Under the pieces are notes generated by a model. It made no database searches and had not been told where the DNA came from. It worked only from the letters and a program-made list of their open reading frames with translations. Below are positions 1 to 7,426 of a stretch of 8,897 bases of DNA, piece after piece. Made by a program: the position numbers and the translations under genes. The DNA lies in contig NVVI01000012.1 in NCBI GenBank assembly GCA_002402165.1, forward strand, positions 3,440 to 12,336, in the 5' to 3' direction. The stretch is from Flavobacteriales bacterium. GTDB taxonomy: Bacteria; Bacteroidota; Bacteroidia; Flavobacteriales_E; Vicingaceae. Positions within the stretch are counted from its first letter, which is position 1, and each line of letters starts with the position of its first letter.

Positions 1-111
1 GACATTTCAACTTCTGTAACCCGAGAGCTAGAAGATGGAGAAAGTTGTGCACTTTCAATAACTAATGGAGCAGTTGGCAATCAACAAACAGTAGTGTGTG
101 AAATAGATTAA
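1..111 (+). CDS. C-terminal end of an unrecognised protein (5' end outside window)
   Basis: Frame 1 is open from the first base to a TAA at 109-111 and gives the last 36 residues of a protein. The fragment is polar, has cysteines at fragment positions 16 and 34, and ends VVCEID. It carries no motif I can assign to a family, and no membrane span. It lies 40 nt upstream of the SiaB-like kinase gene on the same strand, with no TAnnTTTG-type promoter visible in the gap, so it is probably the preceding gene of the same operon. It may therefore encode an input or output partner of the switch, but that is inference from position only. That it is coding rests on the open frame, the clean stop and the operon-like spacing; 37 open codons alone would be weak evidence. 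Confidence 0.6.
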   Translation, partial: DISTSVTRELEDGESCALSITNGAVGNQQTVVCEID

Positions 112-151
112 TCTTTTAATTCTTGAAGCAATAGAACAGTTATTAAAAAAT

Positions 152-667
152 ATGATTGACGAAAAATCACTCTTAATTTATAAGGGTGAATTTAACGTTA
201 GTATCGTTGATGTGCTACTTTCTAATGTGAAAAGAAAAATAAACAAGGAAATAGAGAATACACAAAATAGAAAACGATTTTACCAAATTATTGTTGAATG
301 TATTGAAAATCTAAACAGGCACACTAGGCTAAATGATGAAGGCGAAAGATTTAACGATTTTACTTCTTTGTTTTATTTACAAAAAACACCTAATGCATTA
401 ACAACAATTACAGGTAATTTAATTACAAAAAAAGAAAAAGAAGTCCTAGAAAAGAATTTAGAAGAAGTTTTATCTCATGATATTACTGAAATAAAAAAAG
501 CATATAGAAAACAATTACTTACAGGAGAAATAACAACCAAAGGAGGTGCTGGTGTTGGTCTTTACGATATCGCAATAAAATCTAATAAAAATATTTCCTA
601 TCAATTTTACCCTGTAGATAATAATGTGTTTTTCTATTTACTAAAAGTTGAACTCAAAACAAATTAA
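152..667 (+). CDS. SiaB-like protein kinase (DUF6272 family)
   Basis: This 171-residue protein resembles the SiaB family, small cytoplasmic GHKL-type kinases that phosphorylate the switch protein SiaC on a serine or threonine. Visible support is an N-box-like stretch with E49, N53 and H57 in the spacing ExxxNxxxH, and a glycine-rich ATP-lid-like motif GGAGVGL at 131-137 followed by a predicted helix. I see no standard DxGxG box between them, so nucleotide binding would rest on the N-box and the glycine loop. There is no signal peptide or membrane segment. The ATG at 152 is the first in frame and follows an A-rich leader. The gene ends 5 nt before the SiaC-like gene, which is its expected substrate, and the matching phosphatase follows, so the neighbourhood strongly supports the call. 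Family assignment is from recognition of the motifs and context; kinase activity is inferred. An anti-sigma-factor-like binding protein without kinase activity is the alternative. Confidence 0.85.
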   Translation: MIDEKSLLIYKGEFNVSIVDVLLSNVKRKINKEIENTQNRKRFYQIIVECIENLNRHTRLNDEGERFNDFTSLFYLQKTPNALTTITGNLITKKEKEVLEKNLEEVLSHDITEIKKAYRKQLLTGEITTKGGAGVGLYDIAIKSNKNISYQFYPVDNNVFFYLLKVELKTN

Positions 668-672
668 CATAT

Positions 673-1077
673 ATGGAAGTAATTAATATTAAAGGAACTG
701 AACATACTCCAAGAGTTGTATTCGACCATAACAGTAATAAATTTGAAATAAGAGGTGATTCTAGACCAGAAAACGCTCGTCAATTTTATGAACCACTAAT
801 TAAATGGTTAGATGATTACAATAAATACATTTATTGGATAAAAGAGCAAGGACATGCTGTAAATTCTATTGATTTTATATTTAATTTAGAATATTTCAAT
901 TCTACTTCCGCTAAGTTTTTACTAGATATTTTCCTACAGTTAAAAGAGTTTAATAAAGAAAGTGACCTTTTTAAAGTAAAATGGCATTACGATGAGATGG
1001 ATACTGACATGAAAGAATCTGGCGAAGAATTTGAATTAATGGTAGAAATGAAATTTGAATATATTATTAATTCTTAA
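673..1077 (+). CDS. SiaC-like regulatory phosphoprotein (DUF1987)
   Basis: This 134-residue protein matches the DUF1987/SiaC family, a small STAS-like switch protein whose phosphorylation decides which partner it binds. The N-terminus has the family pattern of a short strand followed by GTxxTP (8-13), then a strand leading into GDSRPEN (28-34). The phospho-loop lies at the start of a helix: N71-L-E-Y-F-N76-S77-T78-S79-A-K81. In Pseudomonas SiaC, as I recall it, the modified residue is Thr68 in an NTSS-type motif; the aligned position here is Ser77, with Thr78 and Ser79 next to it. The C-terminus is acidic. The gene starts 5 nt after the SiaB-like gene, and its TAA is followed directly by the GTG of the phosphatase gene, which lies in the same frame. 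The three genes are almost certainly co-transcribed and form one circuit. The binding target is not in the window. Confidence 0.9.
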   Translation: MEVINIKGTEHTPRVVFDHNSNKFEIRGDSRPENARQFYEPLIKWLDDYNKYIYWIKEQGHAVNSIDFIFNLEYFNSTSAKFLLDIFLQLKEFNKESDLFKVKWHYDEMDTDMKESGEEFELMVEMKFEYIINS

Positions 1078-2985
1078 GTGAAGCAATTAGCAATCATATT
1101 ATTATTTATTGGGTTTTCTCTACACGGATTTAGCCAAGATTTTGAAATAATTAGTTTAAAAAAACTTGTAAAGAAATCTGACACACCAAAAGAAGAAAAA
1201 ATTGATGCATTCATTTCTTTATCAAAAGCATATGATGGAGATTCCGCCATTTATTTTGCTGTACTAGGTAAAGAATATGCTCAAAAAATAAACTATCCTG
1301 ATGGTGTAGCAAAGGCAAACAGCAGGTTGGCTATTTATCATATTGAAAAAGGAAACTTTGAATTAGCACTTGACTTTTATTATGAAATTTTAAGAGATTC
1401 TGCAAAAATTAGCCCTAAAATTATTGGCAGCTCATATAATGGATTAGGCTCCATTTATCGTAGAATGGAAGAATATGACAAAGCACTAGCTATTTATGAT
1501 AACGCATTAATAATTGCAAATCAAACACAAAAACCGCTAGCCTTCGCTTCCGTTTATAACAACAAAGCAATAATATATGACCTTATAGATAAATTGGATA
1601 CCTCCCTACTTTACTACAATAAATGCTTAGAATATATTCCTCTGATTAAAGACAAACAAATAAGTATCCGTTTTAATTATGCGATATTGGTTAACATGGG
1701 GATTTTATATAGTAAGAAAAATGAAGATGAAAAGGCTTTAACAAATTACGAAGAAGCTTTAGCTATTGGGAGAAATGAAAACAACGATTATTTCATTGCT
1801 AATGCATTAATGACTATTGGAGGAATTTATACAGATCAAAAAAAATATGTAGCTGCCGAAAGCAAATTAAAAGAGGCCTTAAATCTTTCTATTAAAGGGA
1901 ATACTAAGTTTTTAATTAGAGGTATTCACAACATACTTCACAGAACCTATAAAGGTTGGGGTAAGAACGATTTAGCATTAGTACATTACGAAAATTATAT
2001 CGCAATAAAAGATAGTATAACTGGTGAGGACATTAAAAACAACATGAATGAGCTAGAAGTTAAATATGATACAGAGAAAAAAGAACAAGCACTAAAACTA
2101 TCTAACACTAAATTAAAGCATGAAGAATTTATCAGCACTATATTACTATGGATAGGATTACTTGGATTTATTGTTATTGCCTTTATCACTTATCAGTTCT
2201 TTCAGAAAAAAAAGCAGAATAAAGAAATTGAACATAAAAATTTACTCATAACTGACAGTATTGATTACGCCAAAAGAATACAAAAAGGAGTTTATCCAGC
2301 TAAAGAAGATGTTTGGAAATTATTTCCCAACATTATGGTTTACCTCAATCCGAAAGATATTGTTAGTGGTGATTTTTATTGGGTATATGAAAGAGGTGGC
2401 AAAAAGTATTTAGCTGTTGCTGACTGTACAGGTCATGGTGTTCCTGGTGCTTTTATGACGATTATAGGTATTAATATTCTGAATGATATTATGAATACAA
2501 AAGAAATTCTTTCTCCTGCTGAAATTGTTTCACAATTAAATAAAAAGCTTCGAGAACAATTAAGTGTTGAACGTTGGGGTGGTAAAGATGGAATGGATAT
2601 TGCACTTATTTGTATTGATGAAAAAGAAAAATCATTACAATTCTGTGGCACCCACCTATCTTGTTACATAGTAGAAAACAAAGAAACTACTCGTTTGCGT
2701 GGCGACAATGTTTTTATAGGTTTAAATGAAAGAGTATTGTTATCTAATCAAAATTTTAGCTATAATTCAGGAAGTACAATTTACTTATTTACCGATGGTT
2801 TTCCTGATCAAAAAGGAGAAGAAAAAACTAAAAAGTATTATTATGCTCCATTAATTGATTTCTTAGTAAGTACAAGTGCCTTAAGCACTGACAAACAATA
2901 TGACAAGGTGAAAAAAGAATTCCATAGCTTTAAAGGTAGCTATGAACAAATTGATGACGTATTGGTTGTTGGTTTAAAAGTTTAA
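1078..2985 (+). CDS. Membrane TPR sensor with SpoIIE/PP2C serine phosphatase domain (SiaA-like role)
   Basis: This 635-residue protein is predicted to dephosphorylate the SiaC-like protein. Domains in order: signal peptide 1-19 (cleavage near GFS/Q), about six TPR repeats at 78-312, a charged coiled-coil linker at about 315-348, one membrane span at about 352-375, a cytoplasmic helix with DSIDYAKRIQ (393-402, common in Bacteroidota SpoIIE proteins), and a SpoIIE/PP2C domain to the end. Metal-binding acidic residues are visible: D432 in SGDFYW, D449 in ADCTGHG, D507 in GMDIAL, and D573 and D577 in FTDGFPD. All key catalytic positions appear intact. The layout puts the TPRs in the periplasm and the phosphatase in the cytoplasm. 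The start is a GTG directly after the TAA of the previous gene. It is favoured because it alone restores a good signal peptide; the next in-frame ATG lies inside the TPR region. Pseudomonas SiaA has a different, non-TPR sensor, so this is a functional analogue by neighbourhood and catalytic domain. Confidence 0.92.
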   Translation: MKQLAIILLFIGFSLHGFSQDFEIISLKKLVKKSDTPKEEKIDAFISLSKAYDGDSAIYFAVLGKEYAQKINYPDGVAKANSRLAIYHIEKGNFELALDFYYEILRDSAKISPKIIGSSYNGLGSIYRRMEEYDKALAIYDNALIIANQTQKPLAFASVYNNKAIIYDLIDKLDTSLLYYNKCLEYIPLIKDKQISIRFNYAILVNMGILYSKKNEDEKALTNYEEALAIGRNENNDYFIANALMTIGGIYTDQKKYVAAESKLKEALNLSIKGNTKFLIRGIHNILHRTYKGWGKNDLALVHYENYIAIKDSITGEDIKNNMNELEVKYDTEKKEQALKLSNTKLKHEEFISTILLWIGLLGFIVIAFITYQFFQKKKQNKEIEHKNLLITDSIDYAKRIQKGVYPAKEDVWKLFPNIMVYLNPKDIVSGDFYWVYERGGKKYLAVADCTGHGVPGAFMTIIGINILNDIMNTKEILSPAEIVSQLNKKLREQLSVERWGGKDGMDIALICIDEKEKSLQFCGTHLSCYIVENKETTRLRGDNVFIGLNERVLLSNQNFSYNSGSTIYLFTDGFPDQKGEEKTKKYYYAPLIDFLVSTSALSTDKQYDKVKKEFHSFKGSYEQIDDVLVVGLKV

Positions 2986-3033
2986 TGCTCCCCTTTTTGT
3001 CATTTATTAACTTCCATCTAACCCTCAAATCAG

Positions 3034-3041
3034 TACATTTG
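3034..3041 (+). promoter_or_regulatory. Bacteroidota-type -7 promoter element (TACATTTG)
   Basis: TACATTTG fits the TAnnTTTG -7 consensus recognised by the Bacteroidota primary sigma factor. It lies 20 nt before the ATG of the PIG-L gene, which would leave a 5' leader of roughly 15 nt, in the 76-nt gap after the phosphatase operon. No TTG is present at the ideal -33 distance; the nearest, at 2997-2999, is about 34 nt upstream, too far. Support is therefore from the -7 box and location only. Confidence 0.45.
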
Positions 3042-3061
3042 CTCTTCAATTTTTTAGAATT

Positions 3062-5527
3062 ATGAAAAAAATACTTGTTGTATTTGCTTTGCTGTTGGCT
3101 CTACCAAATTTTTCTCAAAAACAACTCAACTCATTAGAAATTAGACTATCACTAAAAAAATTAAATGTGTTGGGCAGTGTCTTGTACATCGCTGCTCATC
3201 CTGATGATGAAAATACGCGCCTAATTGCCTATATGGCAAATGAGACGATGGTTAGAACATGCTATTTATCTTTAACTCGTGGTGATGGCGGACAAAACCT
3301 TATTGGAACAGAAAAAGGACCATTAATGGGAGCTTTAAGGACCCAAGAATTATTAGAAGCTCGTAAAATTGATGGTGGAGAGCAACTGTTTACAAGGGCT
3401 GTTGATTTTGGATACTCCAAAACAGCAGAAGAAACATTTAAAAAGTGGGGTAAAAAGTCAGTTTTGGCTGATGCAGTATGGGCAATTAGAAAATTTAGAC
3501 CAGATGTAATCATTACTCGTTTCCCTTCTACTTCTACAGGAGGTCATGGACATCATACGGCATCAGCAATTTTAGCCGAAGAAGCATTTGATTTAGCTGG
3601 AGACCCAAAAGCATTCCCTGAGCAATTAGATTACACCTCAGTTTGGCAACCTAAACGATTATACTTAAACACGAGTACTTGGTGGGATAAAGAACTGCCT
3701 CAAAAAGCAAAAGATAATCATGGGAAATACACCACCATTGATGTAGGAACTTATAACACTTTGCTTGGAAAATCTTATTCTGAAATGGCTTCAGAAAGCA
3801 GAACCATGCACAAAAGCCAAGGTTTTGGTTCTGGGAAAGTTAGAGGTTCTAAATTAGAATATTTGGAACTAATTAAAGGAAAAAAAGGCGGTAACAATGA
3901 CATTTTTGATGGAATTGATATTACTTGGAATAAAATAAAAGGTGGAGCTAAAATTGAGGAAATGATTATTGAATCTAATGCTAATTTTGATGGGGAGCAT
4001 CCAGAAAAAATAGTTCCTACATTATTTAAAGCTTATGAAATAATTGACAAACTTCCAGATGCCAATCAATGGAAATGGATAATGTTAAGTAAGATTAGAC
4101 AGGTGATTTCTGCTTGTGCTGGTTTATTTGTAGAGGTTACCACTAATGATTATAGTGCTGCTATCGGTTCTGAAATAGAATTGACTACTCGTATGGTTAA
4201 TAGAAGTAGCTTAAAAATAGAGTTATTGGAAGCTAAATATGGAGAAAAAGATACGGCAATTAATACTACATTAACAAACAATGTAGCATTCAGTTTTAAG
4301 CATAACTACACTCTTCCAAAACATCAAAAAACTAATCCTTATTGGTTAAATCATGATTTTAAAGGGATATATACTGTTGATTCTCAAGATTTAATTGGTA
4401 ACCCTCAAAATAGGTCAGAAAATTATGTGCTATTTACTTTTAAAATAAATGGTAACTTTTTTCCAGTATTCAGAAATGTTGTTAATAAACACACTGACAG
4501 AGTAAAAGGAGAAATTTATAGACCTTTTGTAGTACTCCCAAAAGTAACAGCTAACATTTCAGACAATGTATTTATTTTCTCAAATAATGCTACGAAAGAA
4601 ATTAGAGTTACGCTAAAAGCTCATGAAGATAGCCTGATTGGGGCTGTAGAAATAAATTTACCTAAAGGTTGGAAAAGTGAACCGACTTCCATCTCTTATA
4701 ATTTAGCAACTAAAAATGAAGAAAAAGTAGTGTCATTTAATGTTACTCCTTCTGCTAATGAAAGTGTTGGCGAAGTAAAGGTAATATTGAATGATGCTGA
4801 AAAAACTGCTAAGAGTTTAGTTACCATAGAATACAATCACATTCAAACACAAACCTTATTACCAGAAGCCAAAGCGAAACTGGTTCGTTTAAATGTACAG
4901 ATAAAAGGCAAGAATATTGGTTACATTAAAGGTGCTGGAGATGAAGTTCCAACTGCATTAGAGCAATTAGGTTATACAATTACTTTACTAGATGAAAACA
5001 GTTTAAAGAATAGTGATTTATCGCAATATGATGCTATTGTTGCGGGAATAAGAACCTACAATACTAATAAATACATGATCAATGTTTATGATAAACTAAT
5101 GGAATATGTAAAAGATGGTGGTAATTATGTGGTGCAGTACAATACCAATAGAGGAATTGACACTAAAACAATGGCTCCATTCCCTTTAAAGCTATCCAGA
5201 AATAGAGTAACAGTTGAAGAAGCCAAAGTAACTTTCTTAGCTCCTGAACATGCTATTATGAATACTCCCAATAAAATATTAGCATCAGATTTTGATAATT
5301 GGGTGCAAGAACGTGGTTTGTACTTTCCAAATGAATGGGACGAGAACTACACTCCTATTTTAGGTTGGAGCGATCCTAATGAAGAAATGGTAAAAGGTGC
5401 TTTATTAGTTGCTAATTACGGAAAAGGAAGCTTTATTTATACGGGAATCTCTTTCTTTAGAGAATTACCAGCTGGTGTTCCTGGAGCATTTAAATTATTT
5501 GCTAATATTATTTCTTATGGGAGATAA
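3062..5527 (+). CDS. Exported PIG-L/LmbE-family deacetylase with C-terminal glutamine-amidotransferase-like domain
   Basis: This 821-residue protein has a signal peptide (1-18, cleavage near NFS/Q) and no lipobox, so it is probably a soluble periplasmic enzyme. The PIG-L domain spans about 38-270. It shows the zinc motif AHPDDE at 45-50, where H46 and D49 are expected metal ligands and D48 the general base, and a second motif HGHH at 162-165, where H165 is the expected third ligand. PIG-L enzymes are zinc hydrolases that remove acyl groups, usually acetyl from N-acetylglucosamine-type substrates. Residues about 490-590 look like a beta-sandwich of the NEW3/Ig type. Residues about 615-821 form a class I glutamine-amidotransferase/ThuA-like flavodoxin-type fold beginning KGKNIGYIKG; no nucleophilic cysteine is obvious there, so it is more likely a binding domain. 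The stop overlaps the start of the next gene by 11 nt, and a sodium symporter follows, which suggests the product is imported. The natural substrate is not known from sequence. Confidence 0.9.
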   Translation: MKKILVVFALLLALPNFSQKQLNSLEIRLSLKKLNVLGSVLYIAAHPDDENTRLIAYMANETMVRTCYLSLTRGDGGQNLIGTEKGPLMGALRTQELLEARKIDGGEQLFTRAVDFGYSKTAEETFKKWGKKSVLADAVWAIRKFRPDVIITRFPSTSTGGHGHHTASAILAEEAFDLAGDPKAFPEQLDYTSVWQPKRLYLNTSTWWDKELPQKAKDNHGKYTTIDVGTYNTLLGKSYSEMASESRTMHKSQGFGSGKVRGSKLEYLELIKGKKGGNNDIFDGIDITWNKIKGGAKIEEMIIESNANFDGEHPEKIVPTLFKAYEIIDKLPDANQWKWIMLSKIRQVISACAGLFVEVTTNDYSAAIGSEIELTTRMVNRSSLKIELLEAKYGEKDTAINTTLTNNVAFSFKHNYTLPKHQKTNPYWLNHDFKGIYTVDSQDLIGNPQNRSENYVLFTFKINGNFFPVFRNVVNKHTDRVKGEIYRPFVVLPKVTANISDNVFIFSNNATKEIRVTLKAHEDSLIGAVEINLPKGWKSEPTSISYNLATKNEEKVVSFNVTPSANESVGEVKVILNDAEKTAKSLVTIEYNHIQTQTLLPEAKAKLVRLNVQIKGKNIGYIKGAGDEVPTALEQLGYTITLLDENSLKNSDLSQYDAIVAGIRTYNTNKYMINVYDKLMEYVKDGGNYVVQYNTNRGIDTKTMAPFPLKLSRNRVTVEEAKVTFLAPEHAIMNTPNKILASDFDNWVQERGLYFPNEWDENYTPILGWSDPNEEMVKGALLVANYGKGSFIYTGISFFRELPAGVPGAFKLFANIISYGR

Positions 5528-5639
5528 GCTACAAAAACCACCATTTTTCAAAAACTGGAAAGGACTCTACCTTTTTGTTCTTGGATTTTTAGCTTTCCTA
5601 ATTATCTTATTCTATCTACTCACTAATACATATAATTAA
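5517..5639 (+). CDS. 40-residue single-span membrane protein, possible small symporter subunit
   Basis: This short gene starts at an ATG that overlaps the last 11 nt of the deacetylase gene. Its TAA shares one base with the ATG of the symporter (TAATG). The frame stays open further upstream, to an ATG at 5409, but that would lie deep inside the deacetylase coding sequence and add residues of a different character. The start at 5517 gives a compact protein: a basic, aromatic N-terminus (KLQKPPFFKNWKG, 4-16), one hydrophobic span at about 17-36, and a short polar tail. The positive charge before the span predicts the N-terminus in the cytoplasm. I do not recognise a named family. Some SSS and NSS transporters are known to have tiny partner proteins encoded next to them (DUF4212 proteins, MetS), so a symporter subunit or assembly factor is a reasonable inference. 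The overlaps on both sides argue for translation and coupling. Confidence 0.75.
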   Translation: MGDKLQKPPFFKNWKGLYLFVLGFLAFLIILFYLLTNTYN

Positions 5640-7375
5640 TGAGTATTGTTGATTGGATAATAATGCTTGGAACACTAGGTTTTATTGTTGCTTATGGCAC
5701 TTGGAAAACCCGTAAAAATGCTAACCTCCAAGATTATTTACGTGGTGGTAATGAAATGAAATGGACCACTATTGGTCTTTCTGTTATGGCAACTCAAGCC
5801 AGTGCCATTACTTTTATTTCTACTCCTGGCCAAGCCTATGAGTCTGGAATGGGGTTTGTTCAAAACTACTTTGGATTACCTATTGCTCTAATTATAGTTT
5901 CGGCAGTATTTATTCCCATTTATTATAAGTTGAAAGTCTTTACAGCTTACGAATTTTTAGAATCTCGTTTTGGAGTTTCAAGCAGATTATTAGCAGCATT
6001 CTTGTTTTTAGTTCAGCGAGGCTTAGCAGCTGGAATCACCATTTATGCTCCAGCAATTATCTTATCAAGTGCTTTAGGTTGGAATTTGAGTTTAACTATT
6101 TTACTCATTGGAACATTAGTAATTATCTACACCGTTTCTGGGGGAACAAAGGCGGTAAGCTTAACCCAAAAATGGCAAATGGGAGTAATTATGTCGGGAA
6201 TGTTTGCTGCATTTTTCATCATTGTGAATGAGCTGCCAGATTATGTTTCATTTGGCGATGCTATTTCTGTAGCTGGTATAATGGGGAAACTAGATGTAAT
6301 TGATTTCTCTATTGATTTGGATAAACGCTACACCTTCTGGACAGGGATAACTGGCGGAACTTTTCTAGCCCTCTCCTATTTTGGAACGGACCAATCTCAA
6401 GTACAACGTTATTTAAGTGGAAGTTCAGTTTATGAAAGCAGAATGGGATTAATGTTTAATGCCATTATGAAAGTGCCAATGCAGTTTTTTATTCTGTTTG
6501 TTGGGGTAATGGTTTTTGTGTTTTTTCAATATCAAGAGCACCCAGTTTTGTTTAATGAAAATGCTACCGAGAAAGTGTACCAAACAGAATATGCGGAGGA
6601 TATGAAGACCATTGAAGCAGATTATACCGCAGTACATAAAAAGAAAAAAGAAGCATTAAAAGTTGTTGTAAACAATTACAACAAAACCAATTATGATTCA
6701 GAAACACTAGACTATGCTATTTTAACAGTAAAAAGTAATGAAGCAGAAGCGATAGTAATAAGAGATAAAGCAAAAGAATTAGTCAGTATTGCAGTACCTG
6801 ATAATAAATCTAGAGATTCAGATTATGTATTTTTATCATTTATAATGAATTATCTCCCCGTTGGTTTAGTTGGATTACTTTTGGCTGTCATTTTCTCTGC
6901 GGCAATGTCCTCTACTTCGGGCGAGCTAAATGCTTTAGCAACCACGACAACAATAGATTTTTACAAACGGTTAAATAAAAAAGAACATTCAGAGAAACAT
7001 TATTTAGTAGCTTCAAAAGTATTAACTGCTGTTTGGGGAGTATTGGCAATTATGTTCGCATTTTTTGCAGCTTTTTCTGAAAACTTAATTGAACTTGTTA
7101 ATATACTTGGTTCTATATTTTATGGAACAATACTAGGGATTTTTCTAATCGCTTTCTTCTTAAAAAGAATAAAAGGAAAAGCAACTTTTATTGGAGCGAT
7201 CATAGCTCAATCTTTAGTAATTATTCTACATTTTTTCGGGAAAGATATAAGCTCATATATTATGGGGCACGAAGTGGAAAAAATAGCTTACTTATGGTAC
7301 AATGTTATTGGTTGTGGGCTAGTAGTTTTATTTGCCTCAATAATTAATCCTTTTGATAAAAGCATCTCCAAATAA
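5639..7375 (+). CDS. Sodium:solute symporter (SSS/SLC5 family)
   Basis: This 578-residue inner-membrane protein has about 13 predicted membrane spans and belongs to the SSS family, which couples sodium entry to uptake of sugars, sialic acid, carboxylates or vitamins. Family hallmarks are ATQASAITFISTPGQAY (about 51-67), YKLKVFTAYEFLESRFG (about 96-112), GGTKAVSLTQKWQ (168-180), and SAAMSSTSGELNA (420-432), where S424 and S425 fit the conserved Na2-site serines. The YxLxxxTAYEYLExRF-like segment is closer to the SMVT/SMCT-type branch than to classic sugar carriers, but this does not fix the substrate. Residues about 298-394 form a highly charged, lysine-rich and glutamate-rich insert between two spans, probably on the periplasmic side. 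The ATG overlaps the stop of the 40-residue gene, and the deacetylase lies just upstream, so the three are probably one transcription unit for processing and importing the same compound. Confidence 0.92.
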   Translation: MSIVDWIIMLGTLGFIVAYGTWKTRKNANLQDYLRGGNEMKWTTIGLSVMATQASAITFISTPGQAYESGMGFVQNYFGLPIALIIVSAVFIPIYYKLKVFTAYEFLESRFGVSSRLLAAFLFLVQRGLAAGITIYAPAIILSSALGWNLSLTILLIGTLVIIYTVSGGTKAVSLTQKWQMGVIMSGMFAAFFIIVNELPDYVSFGDAISVAGIMGKLDVIDFSIDLDKRYTFWTGITGGTFLALSYFGTDQSQVQRYLSGSSVYESRMGLMFNAIMKVPMQFFILFVGVMVFVFFQYQEHPVLFNENATEKVYQTEYAEDMKTIEADYTAVHKKKKEALKVVVNNYNKTNYDSETLDYAILTVKSNEAEAIVIRDKAKELVSIAVPDNKSRDSDYVFLSFIMNYLPVGLVGLLLAVIFSAAMSSTSGELNALATTTTIDFYKRLNKKEHSEKHYLVASKVLTAVWGVLAIMFAFFAAFSENLIELVNILGSIFYGTILGIFLIAFFLKRIKGKATFIGAIIAQSLVIILHFFGKDISSYIMGHEVEKIAYLWYNVIGCGLVVLFASIINPFDKSISK

Positions 7376-7426
7376 ATCATTAAATTATTATTACTTTCAC
7401 ACACTAATTTAATATTAAATATAATT

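Noticed and set aside
1995..2189. Minus-strand open frame opposite the phosphatase gene
   Set aside because: It lies wholly opposite the linker and membrane-span coding region of a well-supported gene and has no family resemblance.
2433..2651. Minus-strand open frame opposite the phosphatase domain
   Set aside because: It overlaps conserved PP2C motifs on the plus strand and shows no protein-like domain.
3262..3513. Minus-strand open frame opposite the PIG-L domain
   Set aside because: It is antisense to the conserved catalytic region, with no start context or motif of its own.
5409..5516. Longer start for the 40-residue membrane protein
   Set aside because: This extension lies entirely inside the deacetylase coding sequence; the start at 5517 gives a compact protein with the usual short overlap.
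6449..6637. Minus-strand open frame opposite the symporter
   Set aside because: Cysteine- and histidine-rich low-quality translation typical of antisense frames.
7376..7426. Promoter for the methyltransferase gene
   Set aside because: No good match to TAnnTTTG was found; the best stretch (TACTTTCA) has two mismatches in the conserved bases.
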